Shown here: in pieces, positions 55,993-64,000 of the stretch
Numbering within the stretch: position 1 is the first letter of the stretch
How the letters are laid out: the number at the start of each line of letters is the position of its first letter
Position numbers and translations under genes: made by a program
The notes under the pieces: model-generated
Databases searched by the model: none
Told to the model about the DNA's origin: nothing
What the model saw: the letters and a program-made list of their open reading frames with translations, nothing else
Source of the DNA: Grimontia indica
Lineage (GTDB): Bacteria; Pseudomonadota; Gammaproteobacteria; Enterobacterales; Vibrionaceae
Length of the DNA: 64,000 nt
Assembly: GCF_000333895.2 (NCBI RefSeq)
Contig: NZ_ANFM02000025.1
Location: forward strand, 1 to 64,000
Reading direction: 5' to 3'

Positions 55993-57207
55993 ATGACAGG
56001 CGGACAAATTGGTAACGTAGATCTGGTTAAACAGCTAAACGGTGCCGCCGTTTATCGACTCATCGACCAACAAGGGCCGATTTCTCGAATCCAAATTGCT
56101 GATGTAAGCAGCCTTGCACCAGCCAGTGTTACCAAAATCACCCGCCAGTTACTGGAGCGCGGCTTAATCAAAGAAGTCGCGCAACAGGCTTCCACCGGTG
56201 GCCGACGAGCCATATCGCTGACCACCGAGTGTGCACCTTTTCACTCGTTGGCCGTCCGCCTTGGACGTGATCGCATCGAACTGACCTTGTTCGACCTCGC
56301 TGGTAATCCGCTGGCAGAGCATGACGAACCATTCCACTACCCTAATCAGGACACACTGATTGAAGGGCTGATCTACAAACTTCATACCTTCCTTGCTTCA
56401 AACCAAGATGTCGTCAGAGAGCTGATTGCGGTGGCCATTTCCTTGCCAGGCCTCGTCGATGCTGAAGCGGGTATCGTTGAATACATGCCACATATTACGA
56501 TTGATAAACTACCGCTGAGTGACTTAATTCGTGATGAGTTTGGCGTGCAGTGTTTCATTGGAAATGACACCCGTGGTCAAGCATTGGCAGAACATTATTT
56601 CGGGGTGAGTAAAAATTACTATGACACCTTGCTGGTGAGTGTTCATAACGGTGCAGGTGCAGGTATTATCGTTAACGGTCAGGTGTTTCTAGGCTATAAC
56701 CGTAACGTAGGCGAGATTGGCCACATCCAAATTGATCCGCTCGGCAAGAAATGTCAGTGCGGCAACTTTGGCTGTTTGGAAACCGTTGCCTCCAACCCTG
56801 CGATCATAGAACATGCTCAACAATTATTGGCCCAAGGCCACGACAGCATGTTACAAGGCAAGAAAGATTTGAACGTATCAGACATCTGCCGTGCTGCTGT
56901 GGCGGGCGATGAGCTGGCACGTCAGGTTCTGGTGAAAGTGGGTAACCATCTTGGCAAAGCGATCGCCATGACCATCAACCTGTTTAACCCTCAACAAGTG
57001 GTTATCTCAGGCGAAATCACGGAAGCGAAGAGCGTTGTTTTCCCAGCGATTCAACGTTGTATTGAAAACCAATCTCTGCGTACCTTCCATCAGAATCTCC
57101 CTATCGTCGCGGCAGGGCTCTCTTCAACGCCAACACTCGGCGCATTCGCTCTGGTTAAGCGTGCTATGTTGAACGGAGCGTTGCTTCAAAAACTGCTGGA
57201 AGACTAA
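55993..57207 (+). CDS. nagC: N-acetylglucosamine-responsive repressor NagC (ROK family)
   Basis: 404 residues. An N-terminal winged helix-turn-helix (about 15-85; RIQIADVSSLAPASVTKITRQLLERG) is fused to a ROK sugar-kinase-like domain with the zinc-binding CQCGNFGCLETVAS near residue 252. It represses nag genes and is released by GlcNAc-6-P. The nearby pair of operators between nagE and nagB is the expected target. The length and architecture match E. coli NagC, and the position in the nag operon separates it from Mlc. Confidence 0.96.
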   Translation: MTGGQIGNVDLVKQLNGAAVYRLIDQQGPISRIQIADVSSLAPASVTKITRQLLERGLIKEVAQQASTGGRRAISLTTECAPFHSLAVRLGRDRIELTLFDLAGNPLAEHDEPFHYPNQDTLIEGLIYKLHTFLASNQDVVRELIAVAISLPGLVDAEAGIVEYMPHITIDKLPLSDLIRDEFGVQCFIGNDTRGQALAEHYFGVSKNYYDTLLVSVHNGAGAGIIVNGQVFLGYNRNVGEIGHIQIDPLGKKCQCGNFGCLETVASNPAIIEHAQQLLAQGHDSMLQGKKDLNVSDICRAAVAGDELARQVLVKVGNHLGKAIAMTINLFNPQQVVISGEITEAKSVVFPAIQRCIENQSLRTFHQNLPIVAAGLSSTPTLGAFALVKRAMLNGALLQKLLED

Positions 57208-57250
57208 AAACAAAACTGATGCTGAATTAAGCGCATAGTTTGCAAAATGT

Positions 57251-57290
57251 TACAAAGGCAATGCTGGTGACCAGCGTTGCCTTTGTTTTA
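57251..57290 (+). terminator. nagBAC terminator
   Basis: ACAAAGGCAATGCTGG-TGA-CCAGCGTTGCCTTTGT, a 16-bp stem with a G-T type mismatch, followed by TTTAT. Confidence 0.85.
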
Positions 57291-57372
57291 TCATTGCTAC
57301 CAACTTTTCAGAGTTGATACTCAACATTTCCGTTTTCAGCTCTCACCTTCTTTCTAGGACGTTTACAGGTTT

Positions 57373-58944
57373 ATGGATTTAGTCATTATTGCGGTCGCAT
57401 TCATCAGCGGCTTTCTTATGCTCCGCTGTCAAATGCCACCTCTTGTTGGCTTTCTAATCGCTGGCTTTGCCCTGCATGCAGCGGGTTACACAAGTACGCC
57501 TTTGATTCAAACTCTGGCAGATCTCGGTGTCACCCTATTGCTGTTTACGATCGGCTTGAAGCTCGATGTCAAATCCCTACTGAACAAAGAAATCTGGCTC
57601 GGAGCAACGCTCCATAACATGGCAACCACTGCCCTCTTTACTCTGTGCTTGGTGGCCTTGAAAGCTATTGGCATGTCGACCTTTGCCAGTCTGAATCTAA
57701 ATGACCTTGCTCTGATTGCTTTCGCACTTTCCTTTTCCAGCACCGTTTTTGCCATCAAAGCCCTTCAAGAAAAAGGTGAGATGAACGCAACCTACGGCAC
57801 ACTCGCGATTGGTATCCTCATCATGCAGGATATTTTTGCCGTGATTTTCTTAACGATTGCCTCAGGTAAAGTGCCGGGTGTTGAAGCACTGTTACTCTTC
57901 GCATTACCATTGGCTCGCCCTATCCTTTTCAAGCTATTAGATCGCGCGGGGCACGGCGAAGTATTGGTGCTTTATGCTGTATTTCTTGCGCTAGTTGCCG
58001 GGGCTGGTTTGTTCGATGCGGTTGGTATGAAGCCAGACCTAGGTGCCCTTATTCTGGGGATGTTAATGGCAGGCCACGCCCGCGCGTCTGAAATGGCAAA
58101 GTCCTTGTTCAACCTAAAAGAACTCTTTTTGGTTTGTTTTTTCTTGAACATTGGCCTGTCAGAACAACCGACACTTCAAGGCTTTTTCATCGCAGTAATA
58201 CTTCTCTTCCTTCTGCCGCTTAAAGGCCTTTTGTATTACTTTATTTTCAGCGGGTTTAAATTCCGCGTACGCACTTCGCTCTTCGCTACCCTGACTTTGT
58301 TTAACTACAGTGAGTTTGGTTTGATCGTTGGCGGTATCGCCTACCAGATGGGCATCATGCCTGGCAGCGTATTAGTGGCGATTGCCATTGCTGTTTCTTT
58401 GTCTTTCGTTTTGGCTGCACCTCTCAACACCTTCAGCCATAGAATTTACGCCTATGCGTCTGACAAGCTTCACGACCCCAACCCGAATAAGCTGCACCAC
58501 AACGACCAACTTATCAGCTTGGGTAACGCTCGAGTCGTTATCCTTGGAATGGGACGTATCGGCACTGGTGCCTACGACGAACTGTCGGATGATTACCCAC
58601 AAGCCGTGCTTGGTATCGAAGCACGTGAGGATTCCGTTGAGCGCCACCGCAGTGAAGGGCGCGACGTCATTCTCGGAGATGCAACGGACCCAGACTTCTG
58701 GTCTCGGGTAACTTCTTCAAAGCAAATTGAACTAATCTTGTTGGCAATGCCAAACAGTCATGCCAATACCATCGCAATGGAGCAAATCAACCAGCTCAAC
58801 TATAAAGGCAGAGTGGCGGCTATAGCACGTTATGCTGATGAACTGGAACAGCTCAAAGCGCTTGGTGTTAATGAGGCCTATAACATTTACCGAGAAGCAG
58901 GCTCTGGCTTCGCCCGACATGTAAAAGAGCATATGCCACACTAG
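57373..58944 (+). CDS. CPA2-family monovalent cation:proton antiporter with TrkA-N domain (Kef/YbaL type)
   Basis: 523 residues. The N-terminal two thirds (about 1-370) is a membrane domain with a dozen hydrophobic segments and FALSFSSTVFAIKALQEKGEMN and GILIMQDIFAVIFL, typical of Kef/YbaL proteins. The cytoplasmic Rossmann domain starts near residue 390 (VVILGMGRIGTGAYDEL, GxGxxG). It is a K+ or Na+/H+ antiporter or K+ efflux channel regulated by nucleotides. No KefF/KefG-like partner gene is adjacent. AGG lies just before the ATG. Monocistronic. Confidence 0.9.
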   Translation: MDLVIIAVAFISGFLMLRCQMPPLVGFLIAGFALHAAGYTSTPLIQTLADLGVTLLLFTIGLKLDVKSLLNKEIWLGATLHNMATTALFTLCLVALKAIGMSTFASLNLNDLALIAFALSFSSTVFAIKALQEKGEMNATYGTLAIGILIMQDIFAVIFLTIASGKVPGVEALLLFALPLARPILFKLLDRAGHGEVLVLYAVFLALVAGAGLFDAVGMKPDLGALILGMLMAGHARASEMAKSLFNLKELFLVCFFLNIGLSEQPTLQGFFIAVILLFLLPLKGLLYYFIFSGFKFRVRTSLFATLTLFNYSEFGLIVGGIAYQMGIMPGSVLVAIAIAVSLSFVLAAPLNTFSHRIYAYASDKLHDPNPNKLHHNDQLISLGNARVVILGMGRIGTGAYDELSDDYPQAVLGIEAREDSVERHRSEGRDVILGDATDPDFWSRVTSSKQIELILLAMPNSHANTIAMEQINQLNYKGRVAAIARYADELEQLKALGVNEAYNIYREAGSGFARHVKEHMPH

Positions 58945-58971
58945 GTTTACTTTCTGCCTCCTAACCTTTTT

Positions 58972-59007
58972 AAAGCGCCATTTCACACTTGAAATTGGCG
59001 CTTTTTT
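58972..59007 (+). terminator. Terminator of the CPA2 antiporter gene
   Basis: AAGCGCCA-TTTC pairs with GAAA-TTGGCGCTT around a short loop, followed by TTTTTT. Confidence 0.85.
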
Positions 59008-59191
59008 AATCACCACCTAGCCATCATTCACCTAAATGCCGTATTTGATAAATTATTTCTAACCACACACTAAGTTTGATATTTTTTTTCTCGTTGTTGC
59101 TTGCTTTTTTTATTCAAGTTGGCAAATTGGACACAACACAAAATAAAACGCGCCTTTGAAAGGCGGCAGCAGGAAGTTTAGAGAGGGATTT

Positions 59192-60865
59192 ATGTGTTCT
59201 GTATTTGGCATTCTGGATATTAAGTCAGATGCAACCGCACTCCGAGAAAGTGCGTTGGAAATGTCGAAGAAACTACGCCACCGTGGCCCAGACTGGTCTG
59301 GTATCTATTCATCTGATCGCGCTATTCTTGCGCACGAGCGTCTGGCCATTGTTGGCCTTAACTCTGGCGCCCAACCTCTCTATAGCCCAGATGGCAAAGT
59401 AGTATTGGCGGTTAACGGCGAAATCTACAACCACAAAGAAATTCGTGCACGTTACGAAGGCAAGTACGATTTTCAAACTGATTCAGACTGTGAAGTGATT
59501 CTGGCTCTTTATCAGGACAAAGGTGCTGACCTTCTCGAAGAGTTAAACGGAATTTTTGCTTTTGCACTTTACGATGAAGAAAAAGACGAATATCTGATCG
59601 GCCGCGACCATATCGGTATCATTCCTCTCTATCAGGGCTATGATGAGCACGGCAACTACTATGTCGCTTCTGAAATGAAAGCGCTGGTTCCAGTATGTAA
59701 AACCATCAGCGAATTCCCTCCCGGTTGCAGCTACGGTTCTAAAGATGCAGAGCCTGTTCGTTACTATGTCCGTGATTGGAATGAGTTCGCAGCCGTTGCA
59801 AACAACACCTCAAGCAAAGAAGAACTGACAGCAGCTTTGGAAGCCGCAGTTAAGCGTCAGCTGATGACTGACGTACCATACGGTGTTCTTCTGTCGGGCG
59901 GTTTGGACTCATCTATCACTTCAGCAGTGGCAAAACGTTTCGCCGCAATGCGTGTTGAGGATGACGACAAGAGCGCCGCATGGTGGCCTCAGCTTCACTC
60001 CTTTGCGATTGGCCTGGAAGGCGCGCCGGATCTGAAAGCCGCTCGTGAAGTGGCAGAGAAAATTGGTACTGTTCACCACGAAATGACTTACACCATTCAG
60101 GAAGGTCTTGATGCTATTCGTGATGTTATCTATCACATTGAGACTTACGACGTAACAACTATCCGTGCATCCACGCCGATGTACCTGATGGGTCGTAAAA
60201 TCAAAGCCATGGGCATCAAAATGGTACTGTCCGGCGAAGGTGCAGATGAAATCTTCGGTGGCTACCTGTACTTCCACAAAGCACCAAACGCTCAAGAGTT
60301 CCATGAGGAGACTGTGCGTAAACTGCTGGCTCTGAACATGTTTGACTGTGCCCGTGCGAACAAATCATTGGCGGCATGGGGTGTGGAAGGTCGTGTTCCT
60401 TTCCTCGATAAAGAGTTTATCGATGTTGCGATGCGCCTGAACCCGAAAGACAAGATGTGTGGCAACGGCAAGATGGAAAAACACATCCTGCGTGAGTGTT
60501 TTGAGCACTACCTGCCAGATTCAATCGCATGGCGCCAAAAAGAGCAGTTCTCGGACGGTGTTGGCTACGGCTGGATTGATACTCTGCGTGCTGTTGCAGA
60601 AGAGAAAGTTACTGACCAGCAAATGGAATCAGCCAGCTTCCGCTTCCCTTACAACACACCACAAACCAAAGAAGCTTACGTTTACCGTGAGATCTTTGAA
60701 GAGCTGTTCCCACTGCCATCAGCAGCAGAATGTGTACCAGGCGGCCCATCAATCGCCTGTTCAAGCGCCAAAGCGATTGAGTGGGATGAGAGCTTTAAAA
60801 ACAGCGCAGACCCATCTGGTCGAGCTGTGGCAGCTGTTCATAACGAGGCTTACGCAAAGGCTTAA
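59192..60865 (+). CDS. asnB: Asparagine synthase B (glutamine-hydrolysing)
   Basis: 557 residues, converting aspartate, ATP and glutamine to asparagine. After removal of Met1 the nucleophile Cys2 (MCSVFGILD) heads the class II glutaminase domain (KLRHRGPDWSGIY, AVNGEIYNHKEIR, FQTDSDCEVILALYQ). The synthetase domain has the PP-loop GVLLSGGLDSSI near residue 229. The ATG at 59192 is used because Cys must be second; a 12-codon upstream extension in frame is spurious. GAGAGGG precedes the ATG. Confidence 0.97.
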   Translation: MCSVFGILDIKSDATALRESALEMSKKLRHRGPDWSGIYSSDRAILAHERLAIVGLNSGAQPLYSPDGKVVLAVNGEIYNHKEIRARYEGKYDFQTDSDCEVILALYQDKGADLLEELNGIFAFALYDEEKDEYLIGRDHIGIIPLYQGYDEHGNYYVASEMKALVPVCKTISEFPPGCSYGSKDAEPVRYYVRDWNEFAAVANNTSSKEELTAALEAAVKRQLMTDVPYGVLLSGGLDSSITSAVAKRFAAMRVEDDDKSAAWWPQLHSFAIGLEGAPDLKAAREVAEKIGTVHHEMTYTIQEGLDAIRDVIYHIETYDVTTIRASTPMYLMGRKIKAMGIKMVLSGEGADEIFGGYLYFHKAPNAQEFHEETVRKLLALNMFDCARANKSLAAWGVEGRVPFLDKEFIDVAMRLNPKDKMCGNGKMEKHILRECFEHYLPDSIAWRQKEQFSDGVGYGWIDTLRAVAEEKVTDQQMESASFRFPYNTPQTKEAYVYREIFEELFPLPSAAECVPGGPSIACSSAKAIEWDESFKNSADPSGRAVAAVHNEAYAKA

Positions 60866-60887
60866 GCCTAAACTATTATCGTTAAAT

Positions 60888-60918
60888 AAAGGCTTTCCCA
60901 AGTGGAAAGCCTTTTTTC
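60888..60918 (+). terminator. asnB terminator
   Basis: AAAGGCTTTCC-CAAGT-GGAAAGCCTTTTTT hairpin, 22 bp past the stop. Confidence 0.9.
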
Positions 60919-61403
60919 TTTACCGCAGCCCCAGATACAGTCCTATCACCTACATAAATAGCACATACGGTCGCGATCAACTTAACCAAAATTAGTTTCG
61001 ACTTCTTTCACTTCGTACAAAGGTGCTATTTATATATTACAAAGTTATCACTAGTCAGAGTAATAACCTAGTCAATAGGTAAAATAACCGAATTCACATC
61101 TAATACCTTAACAATAATAATGTTTTAGCAGTTTGCTGAACTATTATCTTATTGTTAGCACTATCACTTATATTCGTTTTTTTTTGTTATGAGCCGTAAT
61201 ATATTTACTGTCCAATATGTTATTTACATTCATTTGTGTGGCATCACGCACGAATGACTTATTGTCAAATCCAACACTCAATATCTATGTAAACCCGTGA
61301 ATTTCTGATGTTAATATCCTGCCAACTTTTACTGCGTCAAACTTATGACGCGGGAAATCTAATTATTATCAAAACAATCAATAAGCATCTCTTTTGATTT
61401 CGT

Positions 61404-61436
61404 ACTTTGGGAACGACACTCAAGGGCGGTAGCGTC
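61404..61436 (+). promoter_or_regulatory. JUMPstart element with ops (RfaH recruitment) site
   Basis: ACTTTGGGAACGAC followed by ACTCAAGGGCGGTAGCGT resembles the JUMPstart consensus upstream of polysaccharide operons. The ops core GGCGGTAGCGT (61425-61435) is exact. RNA polymerase pauses at ops and recruits the antiterminator RfaH, as established for capsule, LPS and pilus operons. It lies 54 bp before the first gene. Confidence 0.88.
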
Positions 61437-61489
61437 GAAAATCACAAGCCAACGATGGATCATCGATTAGTTATCTAAGGTCAGAGAAA

Positions 61490-62893
61490 ATGGATTCCAC
61501 TCTTAAATTACATAGTAACTACGGCGCACTACATGTTCTATATAGAACGATTGACTGTCTTATTATCTTATTGACACTTTACGTAATATCTACGTCCTAT
61601 ACCAATCAGTTCATTCAAAAAGATTTACTATTGGGAAGCTATGCCATTTTGGTATACATGCTCATAGCGGAGAAAAATGAACTCTATCGCTCTTGGCGAG
61701 TTCATCTTTTTAGGGAGGAAGCGCTAAGTATCAGTAAGGCGTGGTTTATTACTTTTATTGCGTTAGTTTTTCTGGCTTTCTTTACTAAAACAAGCACAGA
61801 TTATTCACGTGTTGTTACTGGCGTTTGGTTAGTAGCCACACCAGTAATACTTATTACTTGGCGATATGCTGCCAAACAGACTTTAAAGAAACTGCGCGAT
61901 TACGGATATAATAAGAAAGAAGCCATTATCATAGGGGTGACAGAGAATGGTATTCGACTTGCTCACCAATTGATAAAGCACCCTGAACTCGGCATCAAAG
62001 TGAGCGGTTTTTATGATGATAGGGAAGCCAGCCGTCTAGATATCGACAATCTTCCAGCCCCATTTAAAGGCAATGTTCCTTCAGCGTTAGAGCTTGTTAA
62101 AAGCGGTGACGCCCAGCATGTGTACATTTCCATGCCACTGAAGGCAAATGAACGTATCACTGCGTATCTGAAAGACTTTTCAGATACCACTGCAAATACC
62201 TATTTGATACCGGATTTCTTTGTCTACAACCTTATCCAGTCTCGATTAAGCGCGATTGGAAATATACCGACGATCAGTATTCATGACACCCCTTTCTACG
62301 GTACCAATGGTTGGTTTAAACGCGCACAGGATATCGTACTTGCTTCATTGATAATTCTACTGATCAGCCCAGTACTCATCGGTGTTGCCATCGGCGTCAA
62401 ATTTTCATCACCGGGCCCAATCATTTTTAAACAATACCGCTACGGGCTGGATGGTCGCCGAATCAAGGTTTGGAAATTCCGCTCAATGAGCACAATGGAC
62501 AACGGCTCTATCGTCAAGCAAGCCACAAAAAATGACCCAAGAATCACACCCTTTGGGGCATTTATTCGAAGAACCTCGCTGGATGAGCTTCCACAGTTTA
62601 TCAATGTGTTGCAGGGCCGTATGTCTATCGTTGGTCCTCGTCCGCATGCTGTCGCGCACAATGAAGAATATCGAACCATCGTTGATCGTTACATGCTGCG
62701 ACACAAAGTGAAACCAGGAATCACTGGCTTAGCGCAGGTTAACGGCTACCGCGGCGAAACAGATACTTTAGAAAAAATGCAGAAGCGCGTTGAGTTTGAC
62801 ATCAAATACATTCAGTCATGGTCAACCTGGCTTGATCTAAAAATCATCTTTAAAACCGTATTCAAAGGCTTTACCGGAAAGACTGCCTACTAA
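61490..62893 (+). CDS. Undecaprenyl-phosphate glucose (hexose-1-P) phosphotransferase, WcaJ family
   Basis: 467-residue polyisoprenyl-phosphate hexose-1-phosphate transferase. It starts exopolysaccharide repeat-unit assembly by moving a sugar-1-phosphate, likely glucose, from a UDP-sugar to undecaprenyl phosphate. N-terminal membrane helices (about 20-120) lead to a CoA-binding-like domain (about 140-250; KKEAIIIGVTENGIRLAHQLI), a further membrane helix (about 278-300), and the catalytic domain with KQYRYGLDGRRIKVWKFRSM and RRTSLDELPQFINVLQGRMSIVGPRPH near residues 360-388. AAGG is about 9 nt before the ATG. First gene after the ops element, so it is the initiating enzyme of the locus; VpsL/WcaJ are close relatives. 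Confidence 0.93.
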   Translation: MDSTLKLHSNYGALHVLYRTIDCLIILLTLYVISTSYTNQFIQKDLLLGSYAILVYMLIAEKNELYRSWRVHLFREEALSISKAWFITFIALVFLAFFTKTSTDYSRVVTGVWLVATPVILITWRYAAKQTLKKLRDYGYNKKEAIIIGVTENGIRLAHQLIKHPELGIKVSGFYDDREASRLDIDNLPAPFKGNVPSALELVKSGDAQHVYISMPLKANERITAYLKDFSDTTANTYLIPDFFVYNLIQSRLSAIGNIPTISIHDTPFYGTNGWFKRAQDIVLASLIILLISPVLIGVAIGVKFSSPGPIIFKQYRYGLDGRRIKVWKFRSMSTMDNGSIVKQATKNDPRITPFGAFIRRTSLDELPQFINVLQGRMSIVGPRPHAVAHNEEYRTIVDRYMLRHKVKPGITGLAQVNGYRGETDTLEKMQKRVEFDIKYIQSWSTWLDLKIIFKTVFKGFTGKTAY

Positions 62894-62903
62894 AGGAATG
62901 AAA

Positions 62904-64000
62904 ATGAACAGCCCGAAGAAAACACTCATTGCTTTGGCTTTGTTAAGTACTAGCAGTTGGGTAGTCGCTAATGAAGATAATGGGTACACCACAGAGTCAG
63001 GGATTAAAATCACCCCACTCTTTGAAGCTTATTATGAATACAACGACAACGTCGGTCGCTATTCACCTTCTGAAAGCCCTGAGTCATCCAGCGCGTTGAT
63101 TGCTAAACCAGGCGTAATGTTTGAATCTGACCGCAACGGGAACCAATACCAGATTGCGTACCAACTATCTTCCGGGAACTATTTTGACAGTGACGTCGAC
63201 GACTTTCTCGACCACGCTTTCACGACAAACAATTTTGTCCAGATCAGCCAAAGAAGTGGGATTGGTTTTAACTACACGTACTTAAAATCTCACGAAGCTC
63301 GCGGTACAGGTATTTTGGCAGGTGACCAGCTTACAACTATTGCCACTGAACCTGTTAAATACTCTCTCCACAACGCAAACATTACCCATGTATACGGTGC
63401 AGAAGACGCGACAGGACGACTAGAGTCCAATTTAAGGTACGAAAACAAAAAATATAACAATTATCGCGACCTCACTGCTCCGGGCTTTGTTGCTTTGAGC
63501 ACCAAGTTTAAAGACTACGATGAAATCGCCGGCGCACTAGCGTTTTACTACCAGATCTTTCCAGCCACAGAGCTTTTGTTAGAAGTGGATTTAGCTGATC
63601 GTCGGTACAAGCTTGGTGACCCCGTCAGTGGTAGTTCACAGGATAATCTTGATGCTTATATCTTGGTCGGTACTAAATGGGATATCACGGGTAAGACAAC
63701 CGGCAAGCTAAGATTGGGCTTACAAGACAAGAACTACGAAGATGATGCCAGGGAGGACTTCAATGGCTTCAGTTGGGATTTAGATGTTGTTTGGGAACCC
63801 CTTACCTATTCAACGATTGCTTTGTCTGCTGCTCAGAGCGCCATCGACCCGGATCAAGGCAACAACTTCATCAATCAAACCAGTTTTGCCGCTAGTTGGA
63901 AACACTTCTGGCTATCGCGTGTATACAGCAACATCGCATTCGACATCATTAACGATGACTATTCACAGAGCTCCCGTGAAGACGACCTACTGAGATCCTC
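62904..64000 (+). CDS. Outer-membrane beta-barrel protein, partial (cut by the window end)
   Basis: An open frame of 365 codons that runs off the right edge without a stop. Start at ATG 62904 with AAGGA 6 nt upstream; an earlier in-frame ATG (62898) touches the ribosome binding site. A signal peptide is clear (NSPKKTLIALALLSTSSWVVANE). The mature part is rich in alternating polar/aromatic strands (YEYNDNVGRYSP, YQIAYQLSSGNYFD, LELLLEVDLADRRYKLGD-like), consistent with an outer-membrane beta-barrel of the BBP2-type family found in polysaccharide loci. It follows the phosphotransferase by 10 bp, so it is in the same operon; a role in export or secretion of the polymer is inferred from context. 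Confidence 0.85.
   Translation, partial: MNSPKKTLIALALLSTSSWVVANEDNGYTTESGIKITPLFEAYYEYNDNVGRYSPSESPESSSALIAKPGVMFESDRNGNQYQIAYQLSSGNYFDSDVDDFLDHAFTTNNFVQISQRSGIGFNYTYLKSHEARGTGILAGDQLTTIATEPVKYSLHNANITHVYGAEDATGRLESNLRYENKKYNNYRDLTAPGFVALSTKFKDYDEIAGALAFYYQIFPATELLLEVDLADRRYKLGDPVSGSSQDNLDAYILVGTKWDITGKTTGKLRLGLQDKNYEDDAREDFNGFSWDLDVVWEPLTYSTIALSAAQSAIDPDQGNNFINQTSFAASWKHFWLSRVYSNIAFDIINDDYSQSSREDDLLRS

Larger units (their letters stand above)
60866..61489. other. Intergenic region asnB / exopolysaccharide locus
   Basis: A 624-bp gap. After the asnB terminator it is strongly A/T-rich with many short T and A runs (61000-61400), then ends with a JUMPstart/ops element just before the sugar phosphotransferase gene. 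The base composition is clearly unlike the flanking core genes and typical of H-NS-silenced polysaccharide promoters. No ORF with coding character. Confidence 0.65.

Noticed and set aside
1-64000. CRISPR arrays, toxin-antitoxin pairs, defence islands, prophage
   Set aside because: A read through all gaps and frames showed no regular spaced repeats, no Cas, toxin, restriction or phage proteins; nearly all genes are core functions.

Overview
The window is a stretch of a Gammaproteobacterial chromosome, almost certainly Vibrionaceae. The protein sequences resemble Vibrio, Photobacterium, Grimontia and Enterovibrio orthologs, and the gene order (ycgL/minCDE/rnd/fadD, feoABC/znu/suc-sdh/gltA, fldA/fur/glnS/nag/asnB) is the one I recall from Vibrio chromosome I. 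I cannot fix the genus from sequence alone. About 57 protein genes are supported. No tRNA, rRNA, CRISPR array, transposase or prophage gene was seen, so most of the window is core genome.

Layout. 0.1-3.5 kb: tdk; an NhaC-family antiporter preceded by a well-conserved lysine riboswitch, which makes a lysine-linked (LysW-type) transporter likely; and an H-NS family gene. 3.6-8.2 kb: a periplasmic MltB-type transglycosylase with ycgL, divergent from minCDE, then rnd. 8.3-14.3 kb: a palindromic intergenic repeat, then fadD, an alpha/beta hydrolase, a small unknown gene, tsaB and yoaA, all read leftward. 14.4-20.4 kb: purU, yecM, argS, a diguanylate cyclase, a DUF924 gene and a HIT-family gene. 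20.4-29.1 kb: a metal-uptake block with feoABC (Fur box) and znuA/znuCB (consensus Zur palindrome), between which lies an unusual membrane-anchored regulator with a periplasmic sensor and a cytoplasmic AraC-type DNA-binding domain.

29.1-40.4 kb: the TCA-cycle cluster sdhCDAB-sucABCD read leftward, with gltA divergent. 40.4-49.3 kb: nif3-like, DUF1853, pgm-seqA, ybfF, a DUF2788 gene, fldA, a DUF4442 gene, fur and glnS. 49.5-57.2 kb: an N-acetylglucosamine regulon. An exported GH20 hexosaminidase releases GlcNAc, NagE takes it up as GlcNAc-6-P, and NagA and NagB convert that to fructose-6-P under NagC. The nagE/nagB intergenic region carries two NagC-like operators about 94 bp apart flanking a CRP site. 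57.3-60.9 kb: a Kef-type antiporter and asnB. 61.4-64 kb: the start of an exopolysaccharide locus, with a JUMPstart/ops element, an undecaprenyl-phosphate sugar phosphotransferase, and an outer-membrane beta-barrel gene cut by the window edge.

No dramatic unknown system was found. The most interesting points are the riboswitch-controlled transporter, the sensor-AraC hybrid regulator, an orphan terminator that may belong to an unannotated small RNA (near 23.6 kb), a dispersed palindromic repeat family with three copies, the ops-controlled polysaccharide locus, and a 14-codon ORF with a strong ribosome binding site ahead of hns.
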